DNA of 64,000 bases, from positions 140,820 through 204,819 of the forward strand of contig NZ_JAFCKP010000011.1 of assembly GCF_018130245.1 (NCBI RefSeq), read 5' to 3'. Below, one piece after another: positions 63,607-64,000 of this stretch. Positions within the stretch are counted from its first letter, which is position 1. Each line of letters opens with the position of its first letter. A program made the translations under genes and the position numbers. This DNA comes from Bradyrhizobium sp. SZCCT0231 (GTDB lineage Bacteria > Pseudomonadota > Alphaproteobacteria > Rhizobiales > Xanthobacteraceae). The notes beneath the pieces are model-generated. The model did no database searches, was not told the DNA's origin, and saw nothing but the letters and a program-made list of their open reading frames with translations.

Positions 63607-63745
63607 CCATGGACAAGAAACGCGAAAACAACCCCATGCACAGTAGCCGAGCCTAGCGGAATCAATGGCTTGCAGGTCCGTCATTGTCGATGCGGATTTT
63701 ACGAAGCCCGTTTGACTCGTCGGGCAAAACAGGGGCATGATGTCA
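63607..63745. repeat. Inverted copy of the 21.6-kb outer repeat
   Basis: Read on the minus strand it runs CATGCCCCTGTTTTGCCCGACGAG-like sequence to CTACTGTGCATGGGGTTGTT; the last 25 bases are identical to the copy near 21761. The 63.6-kb copy has no inserted palindrome, so it shows the uninterrupted form. Confidence 0.7.
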
Positions 63746-63820
63746 CCATGCCGCGGAGCGGGTCGGGTGGGTAAAGCGACCGGTCCGCCGTAGCTCGTAG
63801 CCGCGATGTCTGATCTCGTA

Positions 63821-63931
63821 GGGTGGGCAAAGGCGCCCTTGCGCCGTGCCCACCATCTCTCCACGATCGCGGCTGGCATGGTGGGCACGCGACGAGCCGC
63901 GCCTTGCGCGTCTCGTTGCTTTGCCCACCCT
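63821..63931. repeat. GGGTGGGCAAAG palindromic repeat, second copy
   Basis: Begins GGGTGGGCAAAGGCGCCC and ends GCTTTGCCCACCC, with inner GTGCCCACCAT / ATGGTGGGCAC arms also complementary. Related to 50637-50725. Confidence 0.75.
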
Positions 63932-64000
63932 GTACCCTTGTGGGGGTCGTGGCGGCCTTTGGATGTAGACTGGCCGTCCGGGCCGATCCGCCGGGAGCAG

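Larger units (their letters stand above)
63594..64000. other. 407-base terminal gap made of repeats
   Basis: Contains the two repeats described at 63607 and 63821 with a partial GGGTGGGTAAAGCG motif between them (about 63765). No protein-coding frame with a plausible start was found. Confidence 0.5.

Overview
The window reads as chromosomal DNA from a GC-rich alphaproteobacterium of the Rhizobiales, most likely Bradyrhizobium or a close relative. The evidence is a permuted two-piece tmRNA gene with tag ANDNFAPVAQAA, rhizobial gene orders (sspB-fumC-DUF4169-RHH; thyA-GNAT-folA-hflK-hflC-DUF2065-degP), many small families typical of this group (DUF6894, DUF1488, DUF4169, DUF2336) and abundant palindromic intergenic repeats. 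The genus call is inference; no 16S gene is present. No prophage, insertion sequence, CRISPR array or classical tRNA gene was seen.

1-15.5 kb: a truncated branched-chain amino-acid type binding protein, two large GGDEF-EAL (cyclic-di-GMP) proteins flanking an MFS transporter, then about 4 kb of very small genes (a cold-shock protein with its own promoter and long leader, a TTG-started rpsU paralogue, DUF6894, DUF1488 and a stacked set of micro-ORFs). An AraC regulator, a catalase-fold protein lacking the usual distal histidine, a TetR regulator and a cytochrome P450 follow, with a 28-bp dyad between tetR and the P450 gene. 15.6-24.1 kb: a giant AsmA-like protein, a DUF2336 protein, a GNAT enzyme and the ferrous-iron genes feoA-feoB.

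24.1-39.6 kb: housekeeping and protein quality control. fumC and its two small partners, the ClpXP adaptor gene sspB, and ssrA immediately upstream of it on the same strand; two decayed chromate-transporter halves; a tripartite tricarboxylate transporter (tctB-tctA-tctC); thyA and folA; the hflK-hflC-DUF2065-degP membrane and envelope proteolysis set with a heat-shock-like promoter; then serB and miaA, which diverge.

39.7-47.0 kb: the branched-chain amino-acid biosynthesis region. A good promoter, a leader peptide with Ile-Ile, Leu-Leu-Ile and Val-Val codons, and mutually exclusive terminator and antiterminator helices precede ilvB. A threonine-dehydratase-like gene, ilvN, a methyltransferase, two exporter-type membrane proteins and ilvC follow on the same strand. 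Several gaps hold palindromic repeats.

47.3-64.0 kb: a ferric-reductase-like membrane protein and a divergent TetR regulator sharing two near-identical operator-like sites; a membrane sulfatase/phosphoethanolamine-transferase-like protein; an osmoprotectant ABC system with a fused permease-binding protein; an NMT1/TauA-type ABC system followed by a Nudix-like protein; and a complete branched-chain amino-acid type ABC system whose last gene overlaps a polyphosphate kinase 2 gene, which overlaps a patatin-like lipase gene. The final 400 bases are repeats.
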